Assembly: GCA_035772405.1 (NCBI GenBank)
Contig: JAYKKM010000070.1
Span: forward strand, 117,501-181,500
Direction of reading: 5' to 3'
Length of the DNA: 64,000 nucleotides
Source of the DNA: Chrysogorgia sp. JL179-B06
Lineage: Eukaryota; Cnidaria; Anthozoa; Scleralcyonacea; Chrysogorgiidae
Below the pieces are notes generated by a model. That model was not told the origin of the DNA. It worked only from the letters and a program-made list of their open reading frames with translations, and made no database searches. This document shows positions 31,575-42,944 of the stretch, one piece after another. Position numbers and translations under genes: made by a program. Every line of letters begins with the position of its first letter. The first letter of the stretch is position 1.

Positions 31575-32113
31575 CTGAAAAACATTTGCAAATTTTATTA
31601 CATTTCTTTCCATAGAATTATGAAAGTTATATGGCATATGCATGATAAATGATTGAACGAGGTTGATCCAAGTACTTGTAATGTTTTAAAAGAAGGATTA
31701 ACGTTTGTGGTTGCTTGCAGTCACTTGCAAGGAGCTTTCTATGTGGCGGAAATTAAAAGATTGCTTTGAAAGAGTATTGTAAAGATTGTTGGGGGTCATA
31801 CGGCTCACAAATATTGAAAGGAACACAAAATTCTAACACTTTCAAATATTACTCGTAGTGATATTACAGCTCAGTTCTATAAAAAGAGTGACTCACTAGA
31901 AACCAAATCATCACTGTATTAAACATGTCAGTAAACTACAAACGATGATGCGTTTCTATAATAAAAATAAGGCGAATTACAATCTTTACCAGTTGCTGGG
32001 TTATCCACAGGAACAACTGAAGTACTAGCATTAATACTGCTGGTGTCAATACCATTATCCAATCCAACAGCATCTACTTTATCGCCAAGAAAGGTATCCA
32101 TTTTTTTGAAAAA

Positions 32114-32377
32114 TCACGGTTCTTTGGTTCTCCCAGCACCGGAACGACCGAGAGAGTCTTTGTATTTCTTGTATTCGCTTTTTAGGTGTTTAATCTTGGT
32201 TCGACATTGCCCAAAGTCTCGAATATACCCATCTTCGGCAAGACCAGTAGCTATTTCTTTATATACAGATATTGCTTTGTGGCAGTTGTCTAGCTTTTTT
32301 TTGAATTTTCGTCTCCCCATGTACAAATAAGTGCAAGTGTTTCTTTGTCCGACCAAGTTTCGCCTCTTTTTGCCATT
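32114..32377 (-). pseudogene. Harbinger Myb/SANT-like DNA-binding protein, N-terminal exon
   Basis: From ATG at 32,377 the frame reads MAKRGETWSDKETLALICTW, the first helix of a Myb/SANT trihelix domain. It then moves frame at a run of As (about 32,305) and continues LDNCHKAISVYKEIA and CRTKIKHLKSEYKKYKD, the second and third helices. The W-rich and CRTKIK motifs are characteristic of the Myb-like second protein of PIF/Harbinger elements, which binds the element's ends and helps bring the transposase to them. The homopolymer offset could be a true mutation or a base-calling error. The gene points left, toward the transposase. Confidence 0.75.
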
Positions 32378-32543
32378 TCAACAAATTTACAGTTCTTACA
32401 GTTCAGTAATAAATTTGGGTAATCCTTGTCAAAACAGGCCTGGTTACGCAGCACTAGTGTCAGCAAACAGTCGATGTTTTAGACGCCATTATGCAGTTAG
32501 GCCGATTTTGGTCCAATATGCGTTCACATTACAAGAGGACTAG

Positions 32544-32683
32544 CTCAGATCGATCTCCTCGAGTCCACCTAAACTAGATCGATCTCGGATCGATCTAGCA
32601 GGGTTCGAGCGTTCTGCACACTACGCATGAATTTTGCTTAGATCGATCCGAGATCGATCTAACTCACTAGTGTGAATGGCCCC
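32544..32683. repeat. Right terminus of Harbinger with paired palindromic sites
   Basis: Two 25-bp near-palindromes built from AGATCGATC (32,574-32,598 and 32,638-32,662) are reverse complements of each other. A further CAGATCGATCTCC half-site is at 32,546. The edge reads, on -, GGGGCCATTCACACTAG and is followed outside by TAA. They look like binding sites for the transposase or the Myb partner near a terminal repeat. Confidence 0.55.
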
Positions 32684-32689
32684 TAAAAG

Positions 32690-33633
32690 CGTCGTAAATC
32701 AAAATATCGTCTGACAGGTTTGAATAGAATTGGCCACAACACAAGGAACGTATGAATATATTGAATAATAATTGTATTCTAGTGCTGTTTCGGGCGAAGT
32801 TGTTCACACAGGTGACGTTTTTTCAAGTCTCGTTTACATGGCGACGGAATTTTATAATGAAGTGTCTATTCGTCCGTAGTTTTTTTATTTATTCCCGAAG
32901 ACTGCAGTGAAATAATTCGATTCCATGAGTAAATAGACTCATTTCACCAAACAACGCGTAACTGAAAAGGCAAACTTCGGAAATGATCGTATTTCCTATC
33001 GTGTGAAACTTGAAGAGCAGTTGCGGTCACACCAGACTGAGACCTAGGTTCGACCGAGGATCGACCTAGGTGTAATTAACAAGTATATAATGATTGAATT
33101 TAAAAGGTTACTTATTGTTTTTTTCTGAGCTAAGTCGCTCCTGACCCAGGGTTTTATGACTGTGAGCTGGCAAGTTATGGTTGCTAATTTTGCAGGAAAT
33201 TTACTGATAATCGAAAAACTTTAGGATGTCGGCAAGGGGCAAAGCACTCCCAAAATGTTTTTGTGATTTTTCCTGATTTTTTGGTATTAGTGTATTTATA
33301 ATGATTTTTATTTATCATTATTTGTTTGTTCATGTGATTTTGTCATTTTTGTGGAGGTGTGTATGTGATTTAAATCAGTGCTTTGCCCCTCGGATATCAG
33401 CGTACACGTACCTAAAAAGCCCAAAAATAGATGCAAATTTCTTTTTTCTCCAATGAAATTCTTTAAAAGTCAGTCTGCACAGTTCAATAAGAAGCTTTAA
33501 TATCGCTTTTTAAAATTATTTTTCCAAACAACTTGTGAGCGAGGAATGTGGGCATACATGTAATTACATCAGTAATTATTGTGGGCGTAGAGGTAAATGT
33601 GCTTTAATACTTCAGGACCAGAATAAATCTGTC
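32690..33633. other. No recognisable gene
   Basis: A+T-rich DNA without long frames. A motif resembling the Harbinger palindromes but distinct (ACCTAGGTTCGACC and GGATCGACCTAGGT) occurs at about 33,041-33,072 and may be the end of a related small element. Confidence 0.4.
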
Positions 33634-34560
33634 CTAGCAGAACATTAGCTTTTTCGTGCAATTCATCAGCAAGTTCGGTTTGCAATGGCCTTTGATAATC
33701 GCTAATGTATGGGTATCTTTTATCGTTACTGGTTTGGCTTTCGCTGCAACAATGGACTGACTAACACATAAATTGTCTTTGTTTTGAATACAGATTATGG
33801 CTCTTTGGTTTGTTAGGTACTTGTCTAAATTGGCAATTTTTCGTTTCTGTCTGGTTCCTCCATACGGCATCGCGACATGAATGATATTTAAGGTAATTTA
33901 TTCATCTAATTTAAACGTATCATTCGATTGGATTACTCTTTCGATTTCGGCCAGAATTCTCTTGATGGTAATTTCTCACAAGGCATAAACGGTAGCGAAA
34001 TGGGATATTCGAGTTGGGGAGAATGCATGATAAATCTAATTTGGTCGTGTGTAGCAACATCATTGGTAACGCAATCAAGTAAGCTTTAAAACAATTTGTG
34101 TAGTTGTCTTAGAATATCAGTCAAGCCTTGTACTTGCAAATCACCAAATTAGACTTGGTAATCATGTCCGGTGGTTTTAAACTTTTTCACACAAACTTGC
34201 TTAACAGACTTAATGGTAAAGAACGGAACAGTTTTAGGTTTCTTACTTGTTTGTTCTGCATCTGGTATCATCGGTTTGGGGGTCTGGCAGACAGGGATAT
34301 CGTCTAACTGTGCTATAAACGAATCATTCCAATCTCTTCTGAACTACTGCCATTGCTCTTCAGACCACCCATCCATCATATCAGTGGAAATCCCACAACT
34401 CTCGTTCTCCAACACGTGACCAAATCCGCTTGACCATATTACAATCCTTTGCCAAAGAGTGGCTTCCCGATGTCTTTCGTCAAAGTCGAAAAACCATTCC
34501 AACACTTCAATCTCCTCGATGGTTGCACGCCCTTTGATAACATTAACAAGATCCCTTTCT
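33634..34560 (-). pseudogene. Decayed family-B DNA polymerase N-terminal region (Polinton-type)
   Basis: On - the conceptual translation, with several stops and one frame change near 33,965, contains blocks such as DQIRFIMHSPQLEYPISLPF, RILAEIERVIQSN and VAMPYGGTRQKRKI. It continues NLDKYLTNQRAIICIQNKDN. I recognise this order as the N-terminal part of protein-primed family-B DNA polymerases encoded by Polinton/Maverick-like and related elements in invertebrate genomes. The exonuclease and polymerase domains are not present. The identification is from memory of the motif pattern, so the element type is moderately sure only. Confidence 0.5.
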
Positions 34561-34569
34561 ATTAAAGAA

Positions 34570-35140
34570 ACAGATATTAAATTTAGTTAAAATACTGATA
34601 GTGAACAATATAACATAATATAAATTGTACACAACAAAATCTTACCTTCAATCAAACAATAAAAAAAATATTGAAAATAATTCTCCAGGAGAAGCGAAAA
34701 ACTATCGAAGACAAACTGTAGAATCTACAAGTATAGAACACTGTAGCAAAAGTAACAACTATATATTCGTTATATAATTATAGCTAATTACTTCCGTTCG
34801 TCACGCTGAATATTTAATGAGGCGGCATCGCTTTGGACGGTATAGCAGGGCAATATCTACTTCGAATTGAACGTTCGACAATGAGCCAGTGTCTGATGAC
34901 GCTCGTCAAGCATTCGTAAGTGATGACAGGTGTTTTAAAACTGATCTGACGAAAGTTTCACCAGTCTCGAAAATTAGCAACGTGATTAAACACTTGGGAC
35001 CATTTGTCCATGCTCTTTTGTTCTTGGCAGCTTTTCTTTGTTAGATAAAAACCTTCCCAAGGACAGTGCAAAGTTTTATAGAATTATGTATCATATTAAA
35101 TAAAACAGTAGCATAATGCATGACACAAGTTTAATGCCGT
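34570..35140. other. No recognisable gene
   Basis: I see no coding or repeat structure that stands out. Confidence 0.4.
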
Positions 35141-35144
35141 GCAG

Positions 35145-35226
35145 GATTGTCCCAGACAGGAATCGAGCCTGTAACCTTCTGATTGCTGGTGAGATGCTCT
35201 AACCATTGAGCCACCGCGAGCGAAGG
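35145..35226 (-). repeat. tRNA-derived SINE head with A and B boxes
   Basis: Read on -, TGGCTCAATGGTTAGAGC (box A, 35,213-35,196) and GGTTACAGGCTCGATTCC (box B, 35,176-35,159) form an internal RNA polymerase III promoter. The acceptor stem does not close and no CCA-type end is evident, so this is a tRNA-derived SINE rather than a tRNA gene. The body continues left of 35,145 into sequence not shared with the second copy. Confidence 0.6.
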
Positions 35227-35339
35227 TTACAATGATGTACTTGTTCGATTGATATATGTACTGCCTATGCGGCAGTCACTATCGCAAATGTTTGGATATG
35301 TTAATACATCTATACACTGCTGTAGTGAATGTGGGAGAG

Positions 35340-35431
35340 CTTGGAGTAGGCAGATGATACATAGACGATCGTCAAGCTCGTATCCTCAGAAAAATGACTC
35401 TGAGTCCTGGGCAGGAATCAAACCTGTAACC
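35340..35431 (-). repeat. Second SINE fragment, box B only
   Basis: GGTTACAGGTTTGATTCC (35,431-35,414 on -) matches box B of the neighbouring SINE. It is followed by the tail CAGAGTCATTTTTCTGAGG. Box A is missing, so the copy is truncated. Confidence 0.5.
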
Positions 35432-35459
35432 TTTAATTATTAATAGTTAATATACTTTT

Positions 35460-37140
35460 AGTTAGAAAAACAATTCTTGATCTTTATTATTTTAATCACA
35501 AGGTTGATAAAGGTGATAAGTTCGACAGAACATTATGGCAACTATGTCTATGGATAACATTTCACTGGCTAATGCCCTGTGATTATTGGTAACAAACACA
35601 AAATCCTAATAAGAGAGTTATTGGCTCAAAACGATGAAAATAAAATAAAATAAATGACGATGAACGATGAACAATAAACATTATAAAAGTAAATTTTAGT
35701 ATCCAGACAAGAAAGAAAGAAACAACAGAAAATAATGCTAGTCTGGTGTTTTGACAACGTTAAAGGAAGCGAAGTCCAAAGACCAAGAAATACAACATTG
35801 ATTTCGTATAATAATAAAAAGTGCCATATAATGGACTACTTAATAACCTCGACTGTTCGGTCTTTACAGTAAAATTATCTGAGCCTGAGGCCAATGAATG
35901 GCCAAGGAACAACGCATGTCTTTATTGGGCATATAGAGGAAATTCAGTATGTTTCAACAACAGGAATGAATCAATCTAACAGTGCTAATATGCACAACGT
36001 GACAACGGCCCCAAAATGATAGTCGCGACCATACAAAACTAAGTAATACAGACAATTTCTCTATAACAAGCTGTCAAATCGATAATCATATTTATGCTGA
36101 ACAGCTCAATACCCAAAACATATCTATGCTGATAAAATTAACACGAAGTAAATAGCGAAACTACAGAACGTAAATAATACGCTTTACAAAAGTGCAGGAA
36201 ACGCTGCGCTTACCTGATACAACGTGACAGAAATATCCTGAATGTTAGACCTTTATTTTATATCCATGCTCGTCTTCCCCTAACAGACAACGAATCCTTT
36301 CTATTACACCATATTTAATACTATAAGTGCACAAAATCCCTGTTTTGAGAAGAAAACCGCTCCTTCCGCGGCCATGTTTATCAAAATTTCAGCTCGCGCG
36401 TGCGCAGTGGCCGCTAAACCCGGGGCATACAACTTATATTCCAGACATTAATATGAAATATTTAAGATATCGAAATGAAACTGCATTACAATTTGACACG
36501 TAAAAAACCCATTGATAACTTACTTAACGGTCAGCCCTCATTGGCCCGGAACTTCACATTCACTTTTCCAGTCACAAAATAAGTAAATTGAAGTAACAAA
36601 ATACTACGAAATAATGTCGCCACCCCTAACTGACTGACTGACTGACTGTATGTATGTATATATTGTGTGAATTTTCGCCACAATTTTCGGCAAGCTAAAA
36701 TTTGCTCTCCTAGCAGAGGTGTACCTACTTGGTACCATCAGAAACTAACAGTATCCTTTGCCTTTTACATAGCTTGCAGTTCATTATAGATTATGAGTTT
36801 CTAAGTCATCAATTCGTCCAAAACATTGTATCCTTCGAACCCAGACAAATACAATTGTTGTAGCTAATGCGTTTTATTCTATACGTTGCATCAAATGAAT
36901 CTCATTTTATACTTTGTTTATTGGACGAATTTAATTGACCTATTAAATTCGTCTAATTAAATGGAACGTATGAACTAGGCCTGAAACAGTAAAAAAGTTT
37001 CACCGATAAAAATATATATTTCCAGCCATCGAGCGAAGAAAAAATAATATTTTTATACTTATGGGTGTACAAAAAAAGTATTGCGTCTCCGAAAATCAAC
37101 ACCCCCACATCACTTTTCTAATGGTCCATCCCTAATGTTA
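35460..37140. other. No confident gene; microsatellite and a possible promoter
   Basis: Mostly A+T-rich DNA. A CTGA then TGTA microsatellite lies at 36,627-36,660. At 36,395-36,407 CGCGCGTGCGCAG resembles an NRF-1 binding site and lies about 20 bp upstream of an ATG on the - strand (36,375). That frame is only about 23 codons (MAAEGAVFF), so a gene start here is speculative. Confidence 0.3.
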
Positions 37141-37145
37141 GTAAA

Positions 37146-37286
37146 GCAACAAAGTTGCTGTAACTTGTAACAAAAGTGGGATTTCAACGCATGTTGTCTC
37201 ATGTTTTACAACTTATGCGTGAACATTTTTAGCTATAAACATGCAATGAAATGTGCTTTTGCTGCAAGTAGCAGCAACTTTGTTGC
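37146..37286. repeat. Short inverted-repeat element
   Basis: GCAACAAAGTTGCTGTAACT at 37,146 is inverted as AGTAGCAGCAACTTTGTTGC ending at 37,286. About 97 bp lie between the arms. It is non-coding and MITE-like. Confidence 0.5.
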
Positions 37287-37311
37287 TCGTATTACTGAGG
37301 TCGCCACTGGT

Positions 37312-37477
37312 TAGCGATTTTTTTCAACCTTCCGATAAAATTTTCCCTTGATCGATCAGCTGCGATATTTATAGATTAATGCCTAATGGTTGTAAGATTT
37401 ATTCCTGTGCCCAAAACAGAAGTTTCACCATTCTTTGGCCAATTTTGTATTAAAATAAAAGGTTGAAAAAATCGCTA
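37312..37477. repeat. Short inverted-repeat element
   Basis: TAGCGATTTTTTTCAACCTT at 37,312 is inverted as AGGTTGAAAAAATCGCTA ending at 37,477. It is non-coding. Confidence 0.5.
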
Positions 37478-37504
37478 TCCTGTATAGTCAAACTGAAAGT
37501 AATA

Positions 37505-38065
37505 CTGTGGATTCAGGTTTACCGTTTAACGACAATAATTGTCGCGTTCGTTGCAACAGTTAATTAAGGACGTTGCTGGGCGGGACTTAAACGTTCGATC
37601 TAAAAATATCTGCGTTGCAATGCGTGTAAAATCTTGGTATTAGTCTCTGATACAACTCAAACTAGAATATGACTATTACAGCTATTTACAAGCCATTGAT
37701 ATTAGGTTTCTGATTTCTTAACGTTTGAAAATTGCAAGTTTCGCCAGAAAACGTTGAACCACGTCTGAACATTTGAATAAAAACAAATCCATCAACTTTT
37801 GACAGGTTCTTTGCAACTTTTAAACGTAAACAAACGTGAAAATAATCACAAACCTAACGGTGGCTTCCAAATGGAAGTATTCAACGGAGACAGACATTTT
37901 TCAACCCAAATGCCAAGATAAAACACGCATTGCAACGCAGATATTTTTAGACGGAACATTGTAAGTCCCGCCCAGCAACGTCTCAAATTTTGCCTGGAAA
38001 CGTCCTTAATTAACTGTTGCAACAAACGCGACAATTGTCGTTAAATGGTCACCCTGAATCCGCTG
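37505..38065. mobile_element. Mariner-like MITE, 561 bp, about 140-bp inverted repeats
   Basis: The right end read on - starts CAGCGGATTCAGG and the left end CTGTGGATTCAGG. The arms then match for about 140 bp, including AACAGTTAATTAAGGACG and ATATCTGCGTTGCAATGCGTG, with an extra 20-odd bases in the right arm. TA flanks both ends (37,503-37,504 and 38,066-38,067). No transposase is encoded. Confidence 0.65.
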
Positions 38066-38234
38066 TATTTTTCGCCCTTTATTAACACTTTAACAAGTTT
38101 CCACTTGGGCGTAACGGTCGTAAAGATAGTCACGATCTTTCTCAACGGCCAGATTAAAATAGTTTCATACCTGTAAACCCCATAGAAATCATAACGATTT
38201 TCTATTTATAATCATCCATTTATAAATGTTATAG

Positions 38235-39652
38235 CTACAAACTGTCCACAGAATATATGTGAATCTGGTGTTGTATCCATGAGTCTGAGCGACCATGACA
38301 TGATCTTTTGTGCGAGAAAGATCAACTGGAAAAAAGCTGCTTCATATATCAAAACATTTAGGAATTATGCTAAATATAACCCTGTAGCGTTCTGTAATGA
38401 ACTTGGAGGTGTGGAACTGATTCCCAATAGTGACAGTATTTCCTGTGTTAACGAGCTTTGGAACTCGTTTAGGTCATCCTTTGTCACGATCGCCAATAAG
38501 CATGCACCGGTTATACATAAACACGTTTGTCGACAGTTGTCCCTGGCTAAATAATGACATTAAACAATCCATTCGCTAAAGGAACTTTATGTTAAAGAAA
38601 GCAAGGAAAACAAACAAACTGGAAGACTGGACTAGCTATTGCGGCTTGAGGAATTGTGTGCGACCAAGAAGATAAACTGCAAAAGGTGCCTATAATAGAC
38701 ACTTGCTTGAAGTAAATGCTAATGACCATAGATAGTTTTGGAAGACGGTCAAGAAAGTTGATGGTAACCTAATATCTTTTGGGAGAACTGTAACATCTGT
38801 GTTTGTTGTTCAGACGAATAAGGGTCCAGGTCAACATCCACCGTTTGAGTTCAACCTTCACGCTTGCTCAATGATGCTTCTGATTTAATAGCTGAGCTTT
38901 TAACTGTCATTATTAATGCTTCCCTGCGTCAGGTCAAAGTTCCGTCGGATTGGAAAGTTGCGCGCATTATTCCTCTACTTAAAAAAGGGAAGTGCTAGTG
39001 ATATGGACAATTATCGACCTATTTATATATTGTCGTCAGTCTCCAAGCTCCTTGAAAGAACTATCCATAGTCAGATGGTCCACTACCTACAGGAACATAA
39101 GCTGTTAAGTCCATACCAGTGTGGCTTTAGGAAAGGATACTCTACCGAGTTTGCTGCCCTTTGCTTTGCCGATACTGTCCGTCGCAACATCGACCTTCGT
39201 CAGTTAGCTGGTGCAGTATTTGTGGATCTTCGGAAGGTGTTTGGCATGGTGGATCATCCAATTTTGTTACAAAGCTCTCAGCCTTGGATAATTGGCCATG
39301 ATGAGAACAATTAGTTCAATAACTATTTATCTGGTCGGTCTCAGGTTGTTAACTTCAATGGTGCCCTTTCACATTATGAACACACGACTGTTGGAGTCCC
39401 TCAGGGATCAATTCTTGGCCCTTTATTGTTCGTTCTGCACGTCAACGACCTCCCATTCGCCAGTGTAGCATCCTGCTTTATGCTGATCATACTGTGCTTT
39501 TCACTTCTATCTAGTAACTATCTAGAGAAAGTGCAGAGACAATTTACAATATATGTAAATATTTTATACAACTTTTATTTTGTATGTTCAGGGCCCCTGT
39601 TGATAGCAGTCACATTTGTGTGACTGATAGGGTTACTCTGTTTAAATAAAGG
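38235..39652 (+). pseudogene. CR1-like element D copy 1, 5'-truncated and decayed
   Basis: The remnant enters in the endonuclease C-terminus (MSLSDHDMIFCARK, catalytic SDHD) and continues through linker sequence into RT fragments: VPSDWKVARIIPLLKK-like sequence across a frame change, NYRPIYILSSVSKLLE, QCGFRKGYST and VGVPQGSILGPLL. Several stops and frame changes break it. The stretch after the GVPQGS box jumps directly to the 3' UTR, so the YADD box and thumb are deleted. It ends with the 3' hairpin CAGTCACATTTGTGTGACTG (39,607) and an ATTC-type tail. Confidence 0.7.
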
Positions 39653-41299
39653 TGATTCATCAAGATTAAAAATGAAAAGGAAGCAGAAGAGAACAAGAAA
39701 AAAGTTAAGGTATATTTCCCTTTAACAGTACACTTACTATAATATATAGATCAGACTGAATACTAGTGTAAAAATTGTCCTTACATGTTACTAAAATAGA
39801 GTCACTATTAGGAGATGCTACACCTGCAAAGCCCAGGGGAAATGAGATTTAGTTAGGGGTTGTGAATTGCAAGTGTGATATGGTTTCCATATAAAAGCTA
39901 GCAGAATGAATCCTGTATTTTATTAAGGCCGAGCTTACATATATAGTTCTTTATTTATTTGACATTACGATGAATACCATTAATGTAACACAAATGCCAA
40001 TTAATGATTATTATCATTATCATCAAAATAAGGATGAGGACAACCTGCCCGTTAGGATGAGGCTTGTTCCTAAATACCTCTATAACTGAAACTGTTCTCT
40101 TTGGTACTCAAGCAAAGTTGAACACTACAGAACTTTACCATTCAAATTGATGGATATGTCTTAAAACGCATGTTTGAATTCAAATATCTAGGTGTTGTAT
40201 TTGACCAACACATCAATTGCAATGCTCATGTTAAGTATTTATTAGCTAAGGCTGGGAAAGAGGGTAGGTATGTTGGGGCGCATTAGGCATAATTTAACCA
40301 CTCATTGTGCCAACATTGTTTATACATACTATACTCGCCCTATTTTATAGTACTACCATATTGTACCACTGCTGCGATATTGTACCACTGCTGCGGTGAG
40401 CTAAATAGTAAATATCTAGAGAAAGTGTAGAGACGTGCAGCGTGTATAGTTTGTAAAAGGTATTCTAGTGGTGAAGCGATGGATCTTCTTAAATGGAAAA
40501 CGCTTTTTTGTAGAAGGGAACAGCATATATTTAAATTGTTAAGAAATGTTTAAGTGGCCATTGCCCACAATTTTTTAATAACTATTTTAGATGTAATAGT
40601 AATGTATCCAGTCGTGTAACAAGACAAACCTACCATAGAAGCTGCCAAGCGAAGTTTCTATTTTAATGGATGTATAGTTTATAACAAATTCCAAAATTAA
40701 TAGATATACTTATGCTAGATTTGAAACTTTTTAGTGTTATGTGACTATTTACAATTTATGTAAATATTTATACAACTTAGCATTATTTATATGCAATTAT
40801 TTTATGTTGTATATTCAGGGCCCGTGTTGATAGCAGTCACATTTGTGTGACTGATAGGGTTACTCTGTTTAAATAAAGGTCTTTCATTCATTCATTCGTC
40901 AAGATTAAAAATGAAAAGGAAGTAGAAGAAAACAAGAAAAAGTTAAGGTATATTTCCCTTTAACAGTACAGTACTATAATATATAGATCAGACTGAATAC
41001 TAGTGTAAACATCTGTGGAAATTCCTTGACGCGATACAATGTGTCCCAAGTTCACACTTCTTGGGGTTCAGTTTTAGATTTGCTGCTCGAAGACGACCAA
41101 AGACCTAGAAGGGAACAGCATCTTGAATATTTTTCATCATTGAAACTTTTTACTGTTATGTGACTATTTACAATTTATGTAAATATTTTATACAACTTAG
41201 CATTATTTTATTTTGTTTATTCAGGGCCCCTGTTGATAGCAGTCACATTGGTGTGACTGATAGGGTTACTCTGTATAAATAAAGGTAATTCATTCATTC
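39653..41299 (+). repeat. 1,645-bp tandem unit 1 built from CR1-like 3' ends
   Basis: The unit holds a non-element flank beginning CAAGATTAAAAATGAAAAGG and a fragment of the CR1 RT C-terminus (about 40,080-40,680). It then has a 3' tail with hairpin (about 40,818-40,895), the flank again, and a second shorter tail (about 41,135-41,299). It is repeated almost exactly at 41,300-42,944. Confidence 0.8.
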
Positions 41300-42944
41300 A
41301 TTCGTCAAGATTAAAAATGAAAAGGAAGTAGAAGAGAACAAGAAAAAGTTAAGGTATATTTCCCTTTAACAGTACACTTACTATAATATATAGATCAGAC
41401 TGAATACTAGTGTAAAAATTGTCCTTACATGTTACTAAAATAGAGTCACTATTAGGAGATGCTACACCTGCAAAGCCCAGGGGAAATGAGATTTAGTTAG
41501 GGGTTGTGAATTGCAAGTGTGATATGGTTTCCATATAAAAGCTAGCAGAATGAATCCTGTATTTTATTAAGGCCGAGCTTACATATATAGTTCTTTATTT
41601 ATTTGACATTACGATGAATACCATTAATGTAACACAAATGCCAATTAATGATTATTATCATTATCATCAAAATAAGGATGAGGACAACCTGCCCGTTAGG
41701 ATGAGGCTTGTTCCTAAATACCTCTATAACTGAAACTGTTCTCTTTGGTACTCAAGCAAAGTTGAACACTACAGAACTTTACCATTCAAATTGATGGATA
41801 TGTCTTAAAACGCATGTTTGAATTCAAATATCTAGGTGTTGTATTTGACCAACACATCAATTGCAATGCTCATGTTAAGTATTTATTAGCTAAGGCTGGG
41901 AAAGAGGGTAGGTATGTTGGGGCGCATTAGGCATAATTTAACCACTCATTGTGCCAACATTGTTTTATACATACTATACTCGCCCTATTTTATAGTACTA
42001 CCATATTGTACCACTGCTGCGATATTGTACCACTGCTGCGGTGAGCTAAATAGTAAATATCTAGAGAAAGTGTAGAGACGTGCAGCGTGTATAGTTTGTA
42101 AAAGGTATTCTAGTGGTGAAGCGATGGATCTTCTTAAATGGAAAACGCTTTTTTGTAGAAGGGAACAGCATATATTTAAATTGTTAAGAAATGTTTAAGT
42201 GGCCATTGCCCACAATTTTTTAATAACTATTTTAGATGTAATAGTAATGTATCCAGTCGTGTAACAAGACAAACCTACCATAGAAGCTGCCAAGCGAAGT
42301 TTCTATTTTAATGGATGTATAGTTTATAACAAATTCCAAAATTAATAGATATACTTATGCTAGATTTGAAACTTTTTAGTGTTATGTGACTATTTACAAT
42401 TTATGTAAATATTTATACAACTTAGCATTATTTATATGCAATTATTTTATGTTGTATATTCAGGGCCCGTGTTGATAGCAGTCACATTTGTGTGACTGAT
42501 AGGGTTACTCTGTTTAAATAAAGGTCTTTCATTCATTCATTCGTCAAGATTAAAAATGAAAAGGAAGTAGAAGAAAACAAGAAAAAGTTAAGGTATATTT
42601 CCCTTTAACAGTACAGTACTATAATATATAGATCAGACTGAATACTAGTGTAAACATCTGTGGAAATTCCTTGACGCGATACAATGTGTCCCAAGTTCAC
42701 ACTTCTTGGGGTTCAGTTTTAGATTTGCTGCTCGAAGACGACCAAAGACCTAGAAGGGAACAGCATCTTGAATATTTTTCATCATTGAAACTTTTTACTG
42801 TTATGTGACTATTTACAATTTATGTAAATATTTTATACAACTTAGCATTATTTTATTTTGTTTATTCAGGGCCCCTGTTGATAGCAGTCACATTGGTGTG
42901 ACTGATAGGGTTACTCTGTATAAATAAAGGTAATTCATTCATTC
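41300..42944 (+). repeat. 1,645-bp tandem unit 2
   Basis: Near-perfect copy of 39,653-41,299. Matching landmarks are offset by 1,644-1,645 bp (for example CACTTACTAT at 39,731 and 41,375; AACAGTACAGTAC at 40,962 and 42,607). Confidence 0.8.

Larger units (their letters stand above)
10600..32683. mobile_element. PIF/Harbinger DNA transposon, split by nested insertions and a triplication
   Basis: The two genes of a PIF/Harbinger element are both recognisable: a DDE transposase on + (10,600-11,532, continuing at 20,249-20,680) and a Myb/SANT protein on - (32,377 toward 20,813). They converge, as is common in this superfamily. The right end is probably 32,683, where an inverted-repeat-like terminus GGGGCCATTCACACTAGTG (read on -) is followed outside by TAA, the usual Harbinger 3-bp target duplication. 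The left end was not found. Between the parts lie a CR1-like insertion, a BEL/Pao element and a tandem triplication. Confidence 0.75.

Noticed and set aside
35145..35226. Possible tRNA gene on -
   Set aside because: A and B boxes are present, but the acceptor stem does not pair and a related fragment without box A lies 200 bp away, so a tRNA-derived SINE fits better.
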